Shown here one piece after another: positions 44,356-52,542 of a DNA stretch of 64,000 nucleotides. Made by a program: the position numbers and the translations under genes. Source of the DNA: Vulcanimicrobium winogradskyi (GTDB taxonomy: Bacteria > Vulcanimicrobiota > Vulcanimicrobiia > Vulcanimicrobiales > Vulcanimicrobiaceae); NCBI GenBank assembly GCA_003134965.1, contig PLDA01000002.1:1798001-1862000 (forward strand). Direction: 5' to 3'. The notes under the pieces were generated by a model. That model saw only the letters and a list, made by a program, of their open reading frames with translations, ran no database searches and was not told where the DNA came from. How positions within the stretch are numbered: the first letter of the stretch is position 1; each line of letters begins with the position of its first letter.

Positions 44356-44774
44356 CCCTCGACCGGGTCCGTGAGGAAACGTTCGCGCAGTCCGGGCGGC
44401 GGCAGCGGGCACGTCTCTTGGCGGCCGAACCAGCGGTAGCGGTTGCGCCCGAACCAGCCGTACGCCGCGTCACGCCACGCACGCGGCACGAGGATCAGGG
44501 CGAACGCGAACGGCCACGGCGCGCGCAGCCCGAGCGCGAGGTGCAGCACCGCGTCGCTGCGTTCGTAGCGCCGCCCGTGGTCGAGCAGCACGAACGTCTC
44601 GGGATCGCGCGTCAGGTCGACGGCGTCCCCCAGCAGCGCGCGCGCTTCCGGCGACTGCAGCGGCGCGAACGCGAACCGCCCGGCGGGATCGTTCGCGGCG
44701 ATGAAGCGCACCGACCCGTTGCAGAAGTTGCAGACGCCGTCGAACAGGACGATCGAGCGCGGAGTGCCTTCGAT
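44352..44774 (-). CDS. DUF393 (DCC-family) thiol-disulfide-like protein, start unclear
   Basis: A small protein of the DCC family, thought to be thioredoxin-like. The family motif LFDGVCNFCNGSVRFIAA is encoded in this frame from about 44753 downward, but it lies before the first ATG, GTG or TTG of the frame, the GTG at 44711. The open frame reaches back to about 44799. I give the end as an ATC at 44774; a CTG just before FDG is an alternative. The two cysteines of CNFC are the likely active site. It starts 7 bases after the secreted protein's stop, so it is probably co-translated with it. Confidence 0.7.
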   Translation of the reverse strand: MEGTPRSIVLFDGVCNFCNGSVRFIAANDPAGRFAFAPLQSPEARALLGDAVDLTRDPETFVLLDHGRRYERSDAVLHLALGLRAPWPFAFALILVPRAWRDAAYGWFGRNRYRWFGRQETCPLPPPGLRERFLTDPVEG

Positions 44775-44781
44775 CGAGAAC

Positions 44782-45537
44782 CTACTTCTTGTAGAAGTTG
44801 TCGCTGATCAGCTTTGCGACGAGGTGCGCGTCGGTCGTGATCGTCTCGTCGGAGGCGAGCTGGCGGCGAATGTGCGAGTTCAGGTCGTACGAGAGCGGCG
44901 AGATGAGATCGGTCGCGTAGGTCGTCGTGCCGCGGTCGCTCTCGTCGAAACCGTTGACCCCACCAACCGAGATCGATCCTTCGAGCGCGATCGTCGCGTT
45001 GGGGCCGTCGATGCCGCTGACGCGGTACGTCGTCGCGCCTTTCGCCGGCGGCGGCGCTTGGACGGTCCAGCTCGCGCCGACCTGGACGGTTCGGTCCGCC
45101 ATGAACCCGCGCGCGAGCAGCGGGAGGATGTGCAGGGCTTCGGGGCCGAGCGTTTTCGTCGGGTCGGCGGTCAGCCGCCCGTCCGGGTACAGCGCGACCC
45201 GCATCTTGGGCGCGTTGTTCAGCTTGCCGGAGTACGCCACGTCGACGACGAGTCCGCCATCGGGGGTCGCCGCGATGACGTCGATGGTGAGGCGCCCGCT
45301 GTCGCTTCCGTCCATCGCGACGCTCGCGGTTCCGCTGCCGCCGACCCCGGGCGCCGCGGCATCGCTGCCGTAGCCGCCGTTGAACCCGGAAGTCTTCTTG
45401 TCGTGGCGCGTGTGCGCCGCGTACGACACGTCGTAGACGAGCGACCGGAGCACGCGAACCGGGGCATCGGGCGCGGCGAGGGCCGCGGTCGGAGCTGCGA
45501 GCGCGACGAGAACACCAAGAGCAAGCAGGCGGCGCAT
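44782..45537 (-). CDS. Secreted protein of unknown function, beta-rich
   Basis: A 251-residue protein with a clear signal peptide (MRRLLALGVLVALAAPTAALA). The mature part has many alternating strands (GRLTIDVIAATPDGGLVVDVAYSG, VGASWTVQAPPPAKGATTYRVSG) and a final helix (HLVAKLISDNFYKK). I recognise no family or active site. GGGAGGG lies about 8 bases before the ATG at 45537. It is upstream of the DUF393 gene on the same strand and divergent from sucC, with 119 bases between their starts. Confidence 0.65.
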   Translation of the reverse strand: MRRLLALGVLVALAAPTAALAAPDAPVRVLRSLVYDVSYAAHTRHDKKTSGFNGGYGSDAAAPGVGGSGTASVAMDGSDSGRLTIDVIAATPDGGLVVDVAYSGKLNNAPKMRVALYPDGRLTADPTKTLGPEALHILPLLARGFMADRTVQVGASWTVQAPPPAKGATTYRVSGIDGPNATIALEGSISVGGVNGFDESDRGTTTYATDLISPLSYDLNSHIRRQLASDETITTDAHLVAKLISDNFYKK

Positions 45538-45656
45538 ACGACGTCCCTCCCGTCGCCAGGGAATTTCGGCGCGCGGGCCGCGCCTCCGCCTCGCGCGCGG
45601 ATGACGGAAAAGTCGTCCAGGGGCCGACTTTGGCGGCGCGGAACGGAGCGCGTCCG

Positions 45657-46844
45657 ATGAAACTGATGGAGTATCAGGGCAAAGACCTGTTCCGCCGGGT
45701 CGGCATTCCGACGCCGAGCGGGGTCTACGCGACGGCCGCCGGTGACGTCGCATCGTACATCGCCGCGCACCCCGGCTCGTGGGTGCTCAAGAGCCAAGTG
45801 ATGATGGGCGGCCGCGGCAAGGCCGGCGGGATCAAGTTCGCCGACGACGCGCAGCACGGCGAGGCGCTCGCGCGTGAGCTTTTCGGCAAGGTCCTGAAAT
45901 CGATCCAGAACCCCGACGGCGAGGAAGTCAAATCGCTCCTCGTCGAGGAGAAGGTCGACATCGCGAGCGAGGCCTACGTGTCGATCGCGATCGACCGCGC
46001 GGCGCGCAAGCCGGTCGTGCTCGTCACCGCGCAAGGCGGGATGGACGTCGAGGAGGTCGCCGAGCGCGATCCCGGCGCGATCGAGAAATACTGGATCGAT
46101 CCCGCGATGGGTTACTCGCCGTTCATCGGCCGCAAGCTCGCGTTCGACGCCAAGCTCCCCGAGGGTTATCGCAAAGCGTTTCCGTCGATCCTGGGCGCGC
46201 TCTACACGCTGTTCATGGACTACGGTGCGAACCTGGTCGAGATCAACCCGCTCGTGCTGACCAAGGACGGCCGCGTGATCGCCAGCGACGCGAAAGTCGA
46301 GCTCGACGACAACGGCCTCTACAAGCACCCTGACATCGCGAAATGGAACAAGGAGCAGCCGACGGACGACGATCAGGCGGCGGCGGTCGCGATCGGTCTC
46401 GGAATGTCGAACTACGCGAAGCTTCCCGACGAAGACGGCCGCATCGGCAGCGTCGGCGTGATCGCGAACGGCGCCGGCCTCGGCATGGGCACGATGGACG
46501 CCGTCAAGAACGCGGGCGGGGGCGCTGCGAACTTCCTCGACATCGGCGGCGGCGCGCAGGCCGACCTGGTGAAGAAGAGCTACAACCTGGTCACCTCGGA
46601 TCCGCGCGTCAAGGCGATGTTCATCAACATCTTCGGCGGGATCACGCGCGGCGACCAAGTCGCCAAGGGGATCGTCGAAGCGCTCGCCGGCGATGACGTG
46701 CGCAAGGTCCCGCTCGTCGTGCGGTTGACGGGAACCAACGCGGAAGAGGGCCGCGCGATCCTGGCCCAGGCCGGCTTCGTTCCGGTCGAGACGATGGACG
46801 AAGGCGCCGCGCGCGCCGTAGCGCTCGCGAGCGGAGGCAAATAA
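45657..46844 (+). CDS. sucC: Succinyl-CoA ligase, beta subunit
   Basis: A 395-residue ATP-grasp subunit of the TCA-cycle enzyme that makes succinate from succinyl-CoA with nucleotide formation. It starts MKLMEYQGKDLFRRVGIP, a strict family start, with KSQVMMGGRGKAGG (ATP-grasp lysine region) near residue 45 and the magnesium-site ANLVEINPLV near 195. The C-terminal CoA-ligase domain has FINIFGGITRGDQVAKG. GGAG lies 8 bases before the ATG. sucD follows by one base. Confidence 0.95.
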   Translation: MKLMEYQGKDLFRRVGIPTPSGVYATAAGDVASYIAAHPGSWVLKSQVMMGGRGKAGGIKFADDAQHGEALARELFGKVLKSIQNPDGEEVKSLLVEEKVDIASEAYVSIAIDRAARKPVVLVTAQGGMDVEEVAERDPGAIEKYWIDPAMGYSPFIGRKLAFDAKLPEGYRKAFPSILGALYTLFMDYGANLVEINPLVLTKDGRVIASDAKVELDDNGLYKHPDIAKWNKEQPTDDDQAAAVAIGLGMSNYAKLPDEDGRIGSVGVIANGAGLGMGTMDAVKNAGGGAANFLDIGGGAQADLVKKSYNLVTSDPRVKAMFINIFGGITRGDQVAKGIVEALAGDDVRKVPLVVRLTGTNAEEGRAILAQAGFVPVETMDEGAARAVALASGGK

Positions 46845-46845
46845 C

Positions 46846-47727
46846 GTGGCGATTTTCGTCGACAAGAACTCGAAGGTGATCGTTCAGGGGATCACCGGCC
46901 GCGAAGGCGCGTTCCACACGCAGCGCATGCTGGCGTACGGGACCAAGATCGTCGGCGGCGTCACGCCCGGCAAAGGCGGCACCACGATCGAGAGCGGTCA
47001 GCCCGTCTTCGACACGGTGAAGGACGCGGTCGAGGCGACCGGCGCCACGCATTCGATCATCTTCGTTCCGCCGTTCGCCGGCGCGGACGCGCTGTGGGAA
47101 GCGTACGACGCCGGGATCGCGCTCGCGGTCTGCATCACCGAGGGGATCCCCGCCCACGACATGCTGCGCGTCGTGAACACGACGCCCGGGATGCGCATCA
47201 TCGGCGGCAACTGCCCCGGCGTGATCTCGCCGGGCAAGTCGCTGATCGGCATCATGCCGGGCCACGTCTTCAAAGAAGGCAACGTCGGGATGATCTCGCG
47301 CTCGGGGACCCTGACGTACGAGATCGTCGACGGTCTCACCCGGGCCGGCTTCGGCCAGTCGACCTGCGTCGGGATCGGCGGGGACCCGATCATCGGGACG
47401 ACCTTCGTCGACTGCCTCCGCGCGTTCGCCAACGATCCCGAGACCGAGGCGATCGTGGTCGCCGGCGAGATCGGCGGCTCGGATGAAGAAGACGCGGCCG
47501 CCTTCATCAAGGAGCACATCACCGGGAAGCCGGTGATCGGGTTCATCGGCGGCCGCAGCGCGCCCAAGGGCAAGCGGCTCGGGCACGCCGGCGCGATCAT
47601 CTCGGGCAACACGGGGACGCCGGAGTCCAAGGTCAAGGCGTTCGCCGAGGCGGGGGTCCCGGTCGCGGACCGGCCCTCCGATATCCCCAAGCTCCTCGCG
47701 AGCCGGCTCAAACCCGTCCCCGCGTAG
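46846..47727 (+). CDS. sucD: Succinyl-CoA ligase, alpha subunit
   Basis: A 293-residue CoA-binding and phosphorylated subunit. The N-terminus IFVDKNSKVIVQGITGREG matches the family. CPGVISPGKSLIGIMPG near residue 124 is the CoA/phosphate region. The phosphohistidine is in KGKRLGHAGAIISG near residue 246. It pairs with sucC upstream to form the active enzyme. Its GTG start is one base after sucC. A small Cys-rich ORF follows after five bases. Confidence 0.95.
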   Translation: MAIFVDKNSKVIVQGITGREGAFHTQRMLAYGTKIVGGVTPGKGGTTIESGQPVFDTVKDAVEATGATHSIIFVPPFAGADALWEAYDAGIALAVCITEGIPAHDMLRVVNTTPGMRIIGGNCPGVISPGKSLIGIMPGHVFKEGNVGMISRSGTLTYEIVDGLTRAGFGQSTCVGIGGDPIIGTTFVDCLRAFANDPETEAIVVAGEIGGSDEEDAAAFIKEHITGKPVIGFIGGRSAPKGKRLGHAGAIISGNTGTPESKVKAFAEAGVPVADRPSDIPKLLASRLKPVPA

Positions 47728-47732
47728 GGGTC

Positions 47733-47948
47733 ATGCGCTTCGGTTACAAGTGCGAGGAGTGCGAAGAGGCGATTTGGCTCGCCACCACGCGCGCGGAACT
47801 GCAGTGGCTTCGCAGCCGGCGCCACGTCGTACGGGAAGTCCAGCGGCACCTGAGCGCCGGGCTCGACGGCTGGATGGATGAAGGGCTGGCGTTCCTCGAC
47901 GCTCATGACGGCCACAGCGTGGTCGTCGTGGAGCGCCCCGGTCGCTGA
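47733..47948 (+). CDS. Small unknown protein with CxxC motif
   Basis: A 71-residue protein of unknown function. It has a CEECEE pair near residue 7 that could bind a metal, then a helix (TTRAELQWLRSRRHVV) and a charged tail. No signal peptide or membrane segment is visible. The ATG lies 5 bases after the sucD stop, with GTAGGGG overlapping that stop as a possible ribosome site. It may be a small regulatory partner of SucCD or independent; the sequence does not decide. Confidence 0.5.
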   Translation: MRFGYKCEECEEAIWLATTRAELQWLRSRRHVVREVQRHLSAGLDGWMDEGLAFLDAHDGHSVVVVERPGR

Positions 47949-48119
47949 GCGCGCCCCGCGCCGGCCGTCGCCGAGCCGTCCCGTCGAGGGGAAGCCAGCT
48001 CAGTCTGTCAGAAGAGTGCCAGGTCCGTCCAAGGCTTGACACGGCTATTCCTCACGGAATTCCGAGCCCGGCTCTCGGCTCGGTCAAACCCCACCCACCC
48101 ATCGAAAGGATAGGTGCCC
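47949..48119 (+). promoter_or_regulatory. Leader region of the TonB-dependent receptor gene
   Basis: No gene is seen in these 171 bases. TTGACA occurs at 48036-48041, a good minus-35 hexamer, but the position for the minus-10 is poor (ATTCCG). A perfect palindrome CGGAATTCCG lies at 48055-48064. A 7-bp stem (CCGAGCC with GGCTCGG, 48062-48083) then precedes the ribosome site GAAAGGA. It may be an operator and leader hairpin. Confidence 0.4.
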
Positions 48120-51100
48120 GTGGCAATCCCCTATTCGGTGAGACGTGGTATCGTCGCGGTTCTGTTGCTAATTGCGTTCGTGCTCCAGGGAACGACAAGC
48201 GTTCTGGCAGGCACAACGGGCGTGATCAACGGTTCCGTCGTCGACCCGCAGTCGAACCAACCCATCAGCGGCGCCCGCGTCACCGCGGCAAGCCCGTCGC
48301 AATCGGCGACGACGACATCAGACGCGACGGGACGCTTCTCGTTCGTCTCGCTCAACCCTGACACGTACACGGTCTCGACGCCGGCGACGGCGTTGCGCGA
48401 CGCCGTCAACGTCAGCGGCGTCACCGTCCAAGCGGACGCGACGGTCAGCGTGAGCCTCCCGCAGCCCACGAAGCTCAAGGTGATCGGTTCCGTCACCTCG
48501 CGCGCGGCTTCCGCGCTCGTGAAGCCCGGTACGACCGCCGACGTCTACTCGATCAACGCGGTCACCCAGGACAAAGCGTCGGCGATGGGCGGCGGCGGCA
48601 CGCTCAACAGCGCGTGGTCGGCGATCTCGACGGTCCCCGGTGTGTACGTCCAGCCCAACCAGGCCGGCTACATCGGCGCGGGTCCGCAGCTCTCGATCCG
48701 CGGCGGCGACTACGACCAGATCGGCTACGAGTTCGACGGCGTCCCCGTCAACCGTGCCTTCGACAACTACCCCTCGGGGCCGGCCTCATCGCTCGGCCAG
48801 CAGGAGCTCCAGGTCTACACCGGAGCGCCGGCTGCGAACGCCGAGGCGAACGGTATCTCGGGCTACATCAACCAGGTCATCCGCACGGGCACGGCGCCCG
48901 CGTCGCGGAACCTGACGCTCGCGATCGGCACGCCGACGCTCTACAACAAGGTGTCGTTCGAGGCGGGCGGCGCGAATCCGAGCCGCACGTTCTCGTACTA
49001 CATCGGAGCCGGCGCGTACAATCAGAGCTACCGGTACTACGATCAGTACAACGGCGGCAGCCTCCAGCACGACTGGGGTGCACCGCTGGTTACCTGCTCG
49101 GGCACGCCGCAGCTCGAGACCCCGTCGTGCTACACCAACAACGGGACGCCGTACACGAACACCGGCTATCTGCCGTCGTACGTGCTCGGACCCTACGTGG
49201 CCGACAGCGTCTCCGGCGTGAAGGTCCGCGACACGGTCGCGAACTTCCACTTCGGCATCCCGCGCAAGGACGGCAACCGGGACGACGTCCAGTTCCTGTA
49301 CGACAATAACTTCATCAACAACGAGTCGTACACATCGACGAACGATCAGGGCGGCGCCCAGTTCCTCAGCGACATCGGCGTCGGCGTTCCGGCCTATATC
49401 GACACGTTCGGGTCGAACCTGGCGGTCGGCACGCTCCTCCCGACGACCTTCACCGGCGGCGGGGGCTTCTACTACCCGTTCCCGCAATCGCCGGGCGGGC
49501 GCGCGCGCGGGCTGCAGAACTGCTCGATCACGAACAACACGACGGCGGGCGGCGGATGTATCGAACCCAACCGGCGCGATGCGTTCAACAACGACCAGTC
49601 GATCGTGAAGCTGCAGTACCAGCACAACTTCGGGACGAACGCGTTCCTGCGCGTGTACGGATACACGTACTACTCCGATTGGCTGATGGTCGGCCCGCAG
49701 TCGTCGTATCAGAACTACCTCGGATTCGCGTCGGCGGACTACGAGCTCGAGAGCCATACCCGTGGCGTGAGCGCGCAGTTCACCGACCAGATCAACTCGC
49801 AGCACCTGCTGACGATCCAAGGTTCGTACACGACCGCGAGCACGCTGCGCGACAACAACACGCAGGCGTTCGCCGGGTTCGGCGGCGTCAACGCGCGTAC
49901 CGTCATCGGCGGACTCGTCGACTCGTCGAATCCCGGCAACGGCATCTGCTACAACCAGCTTCACGTCGCTGTGAACTGCTACAGCGGCAGCGGCAGCAAC
50001 CTGAACAGCGGCAACACGGGTTACTTCACGGCGACGCAGGCGTTCAACGGAACGGTTACGCCGGCGAGCGGAACCTGCGGCGGCGGACTGTGCGAATACA
50101 TGGTGCTCAATAACGGTCAATTCGCGACCTACAACACCGTGCAGCCGCGGTTCGCCGCGGCGTCGATCTCGGATCAGTGGAAGCCCAGCGACCGCCTGAA
50201 CATCAGCCTCGGCCTGCGGTTCGACCAATTCCAGTTCCTCGGTTCGGACACGACGAACGGCGGGCTGGCGCGCACGTTCTTCTACAACGCCTGGAACGCG
50301 CAGTTCCCGACGTTCCAGCAGTTCAACGTGTCAGGTCAGACCTTCACGTACAACATCTTCCAGCCGCGCATCGGCGCGACGTACACGGTGGACCCGCGAA
50401 CGGTCCTTCGGGCCAGCTACGGGCGCTACGCCCAGGCTCCGAACACCGCGTTCATGCAGTACAACTCCCTGCAGCCTGAGGCGCCGCTCGTCCTGGCCGG
50501 CTTCGTGCGGAACGGCATCGGCAACACGCCGGGCCACGGCAGCATCAAGCCGTCGATCGCGGACAACATCGACTTCTCTCTCGAGCACCAGTTCAAGGGA
50601 GACACGTCGTTCAAGCTGACGCCGTTCGTGCGCAGAACGCAGGACCAGATTCAGCAGTTCTACCTCGATCAGAAGACGAGCTTCGTCTCGGGCGTCAACG
50701 TCGGCGCGCAGACGTCGCAAGGCTTCGAGCTCGAAGTCGACAAGGGCGACTTCTCGCGCAACGGCATCGCGGCGCGCTTGTCGTTCGCGTACACGAACAG
50801 CTACATCACCTACAAGCGCCTGAGCAACGGCGTCGGCGTGATCGACGGCTTCAACACCGCGATCTCGGCGTATGACAAGCTCACCAGAGGCGGCGGCGGC
50901 GCGCCGTGCTACACCACCGCCGGTGTCGTCGACAACGCGTGCGCGGCGACGTCGATCGCCAACCCGTACTACAACGCGCCGACCCAGCCGCTCATGGATC
51001 CGAACGGCCGGTACGCCACCTACGACACCTTCCCAGGTGCCATCGGCGGCGGCGGTTACAACCAGTACGGTGCACCGTACGTCTCCACCCTGCTCCTGCA

Positions 51101-51650
51101 GTACAAGCACGGCCCGCTGGCCATCACGCCTGCGCTGCAGTTCTCGGGCGGTCAGAAGTACGGAGTCCCGCTCTCGACGCCGGGTGTCGACCCGAGCGCC
51201 GGATGTCCCGGTCTGTTCACCGCAACGACGGTCGGCGATCCTCGCTACCCGTACGGTGCTGTCGGCGGTGCGCCGTACGACGCCGCGTGCGGTTTTGCGA
51301 TCGCTATTCCGAACCCGTACACGGGCCGGTTCGACAACGTCGGTGCCTTCACCGCACCGAACTCCCTCCTGCTCCACACGCAGGTCACGTACGACATCAA
51401 TAAGCGTGTGACGCTGGTCGGAAACTTCGCGAACATCGTCAACCGCTGCTGGGGTGGGACGCACACGGGCTTCACCGTGAACCACGCCTGCAACTACACG
51501 GCGACGGCCGGTGCGGGCGGCGGGATCATTCCCGCCGGGAACGTCTACAACCCGGGCGACCAGGTGCAGCCGTTCCTCGCCACACCGTACAACCCGCTGT
51601 TCCCCGGATTCCCGTTCAATATGTACTTCGAGGCTCGGATCAAACTCTAA
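48120..51650 (+). CDS. TonB-dependent outer-membrane receptor
   Basis: A 1176-residue outer-membrane receptor that takes up a large substrate with energy from TonB. It has a signal peptide (VAVLLLIAFVLQGTTSVLAG) and an N-terminal carboxypeptidase-like beta domain (GVINGSVVDPQSNQPISGARVTAAS, residues about 35-110). The plug follows (GGGTLNSAWSAISTVPGVYV, IRGGDYDQIGYEFDGVPV), then a barrel of about 900 residues full of Tyr and Asn strands. It ends in an aromatic strand (FNMYFEARIKL). Two GTG starts exist, 48114 and 48120; the second has GAAAGGA at better spacing. The ligand is unknown; no metal or vitamin operon is near. Confidence 0.88.
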   Translation: MAIPYSVRRGIVAVLLLIAFVLQGTTSVLAGTTGVINGSVVDPQSNQPISGARVTAASPSQSATTTSDATGRFSFVSLNPDTYTVSTPATALRDAVNVSGVTVQADATVSVSLPQPTKLKVIGSVTSRAASALVKPGTTADVYSINAVTQDKASAMGGGGTLNSAWSAISTVPGVYVQPNQAGYIGAGPQLSIRGGDYDQIGYEFDGVPVNRAFDNYPSGPASSLGQQELQVYTGAPAANAEANGISGYINQVIRTGTAPASRNLTLAIGTPTLYNKVSFEAGGANPSRTFSYYIGAGAYNQSYRYYDQYNGGSLQHDWGAPLVTCSGTPQLETPSCYTNNGTPYTNTGYLPSYVLGPYVADSVSGVKVRDTVANFHFGIPRKDGNRDDVQFLYDNNFINNESYTSTNDQGGAQFLSDIGVGVPAYIDTFGSNLAVGTLLPTTFTGGGGFYYPFPQSPGGRARGLQNCSITNNTTAGGGCIEPNRRDAFNNDQSIVKLQYQHNFGTNAFLRVYGYTYYSDWLMVGPQSSYQNYLGFASADYELESHTRGVSAQFTDQINSQHLLTIQGSYTTASTLRDNNTQAFAGFGGVNARTVIGGLVDSSNPGNGICYNQLHVAVNCYSGSGSNLNSGNTGYFTATQAFNGTVTPASGTCGGGLCEYMVLNNGQFATYNTVQPRFAAASISDQWKPSDRLNISLGLRFDQFQFLGSDTTNGGLARTFFYNAWNAQFPTFQQFNVSGQTFTYNIFQPRIGATYTVDPRTVLRASYGRYAQAPNTAFMQYNSLQPEAPLVLAGFVRNGIGNTPGHGSIKPSIADNIDFSLEHQFKGDTSFKLTPFVRRTQDQIQQFYLDQKTSFVSGVNVGAQTSQGFELEVDKGDFSRNGIAARLSFAYTNSYITYKRLSNGVGVIDGFNTAISAYDKLTRGGGGAPCYTTAGVVDNACAATSIANPYYNAPTQPLMDPNGRYATYDTFPGAIGGGGYNQYGAPYVSTLLLQYKHGPLAITPALQFSGGQKYGVPLSTPGVDPSAGCPGLFTATTVGDPRYPYGAVGGAPYDAACGFAIAIPNPYTGRFDNVGAFTAPNSLLLHTQVTYDINKRVTLVGNFANIVNRCWGGTHTGFTVNHACNYTATAGAGGGIIPAGNVYNPGDQVQPFLATPYNPLFPGFPFNMYFEARIKL

Positions 51651-51677
51651 GGCTCGCGTACTCCTGAAAGGGATGGT

Positions 51678-51714
51678 GAGCGGCTCCGCTTCGGCGGGGC
51701 CGCTCTTCTTTTTC
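51678..51714 (+). terminator. Intrinsic terminator after the TonB-dependent receptor
   Basis: A GAGCGGC/GCCGCTC stem with a short inner stem around a TTCG-type loop, followed by TTCTTTTTC. It lies 28 bases beyond the stop at 51650. Confidence 0.9.
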
Positions 51715-52039
51715 CCCTGGCTGGATGGTGGCTCGGGGCACGGCGGGGGCATGGGCCTCGGCCGGCACGCTCCCTGCGCGCATCCTGCGCTGCGGTCGCT
51801 ACCGCTGCGTCGCTCCCGCCCCTCCGGGGCTCCGCGACTCCGCGAGTACCGTCCGAGACCCATGCGCCCACCGCGCCCCTCCAGGCAGTCGTGCGCTCGG
51901 GGGATGTGGGGTGGGAGGGTGGGGATGTGAAGACGCCTGCGGCGAGGGAGCACGCAGGCGTCGTTGGGCACGGCTGATGTTGGCGAGTCTGGCGCACCGC
52001 GCGTTGGCGTGGCGCGCCAGCCGGGTGGCTAGAGGGCTT
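51715..52039. other. Gene-poor region with hairpins
   Basis: About 325 bases without a supportable gene. A 9-bp stem GACGCCTGC/GCAGGCGTC spans 51932-51962 around a 13-base loop. A TGGCGCGCCA palindrome lies near 52011. The segment 51760-51880 is rich in CGC and CTCC and differs in texture from its surroundings. No conserved coding frame is visible on either strand. Confidence 0.4.
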
Positions 52040-52324
52040 TCATCGCGGCACGCGGAGCTTCTGGCCGATTTGGAGGTTCGCGCCGGTCAGGTGGTTCGTC
52101 GCGATGATCTGGTCGACGGTCGATTGGACGTCGCCGGTCGCGGGGGTCCTGGCCTCGGCGACCGACCAGAGGGTCTGACCGCTATGGACGGTGACCGTCG
52201 TGTACGCGACGGGCGGCGCGGCGTGGACCGTGCTCGACAGGGCGGGGAGCGTCACGGCCAGGCTGAGCCCGCCGAGGGCCACCAGCGGCATGAGGGTCAG
52301 TTTTCGTTTGGACGTCCCGTACAT
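52040..52324 (-). CDS. LysM-domain protein divergent from lexA, YneA-like
   Basis: A 94-residue protein with an N-terminal membrane anchor or signal (LTLMPLVALGGLSLAVTLPAL) and a C-terminal LysM domain (VTVHSGQTLWSVAEARTPA, then LQIGQKLRVPR) that binds peptidoglycan. I took the ATG at 52324, with GGAAG upstream, over a longer frame that crosses the SOS box. It is divergent from lexA with a LexA box 30 bases before its start. In Bacillus the same arrangement is yneA, which blocks cell division during SOS; that role here is inferred from layout and domain. Confidence 0.72.
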   Translation of the reverse strand: MYGTSKRKLTLMPLVALGGLSLAVTLPALSSTVHAAPPVAYTTVTVHSGQTLWSVAEARTPATGDVQSTVDQIIATNHLTGANLQIGQKLRVPR

Positions 52325-52353
52325 GGTGCTTCCGATCCCCCTAGATGTTGTGC

Positions 52354-52367
52354 CGAACGCTCGTTCG
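52354..52367. promoter_or_regulatory. LexA operator 1 (SOS box)
   Basis: CGAACGCTCGTTCG: perfect 5-bp inverted arms CGAAC/GTTCG with a 4-base centre. It matches the Gram-positive SOS box (CGAACRNRYGTTYC) closely and lies 30 bases upstream of the LysM gene start. Confidence 0.75.
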
Positions 52368-52411
52368 TCCCCCATATGGTACCAAGGCGGGTCCTCCCGC
52401 GTCAATGGGTT

Positions 52412-52425
52412 CGAACATATGTTTG
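52412..52425. promoter_or_regulatory. LexA operator 2 (SOS box)
   Basis: CGAACATATGTTTG: the arms CGAAC/GTTTG differ by one base and the centre ATAT fits the consensus. It overlaps the likely minus-35 of lexA, so LexA should repress its own gene. Confidence 0.75.
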
Positions 52426-52451
52426 CTCCGGCTGGGGTTCTGTGCTAGGAT
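52423..52451 (+). promoter_or_regulatory. Likely lexA promoter
   Basis: TTGCTC at 52423-52428 and TAGGAT at 52446-52451 are 17 bases apart. The minus-35 overlaps LexA operator 2. This would give an mRNA leader of about 85 bases ending in AGGAGGG before the lexA ATG. Confidence 0.55.
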
Positions 52452-52542
52452 GTGCAGCAATCAAATGCGGCGGCCCCGGCCGTCGTCGGCGAGCGTCTGT
52501 TGGCGCAGTGCCTACTGGGTGGCATTCTTCTAGGAGGGATGA

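Noticed and set aside
48036..48064. A standard promoter before the TonB receptor.
   Set aside because: The minus-35 is good but the minus-10 at the right distance is ATTCCG; I kept it only as a possible regulatory region.
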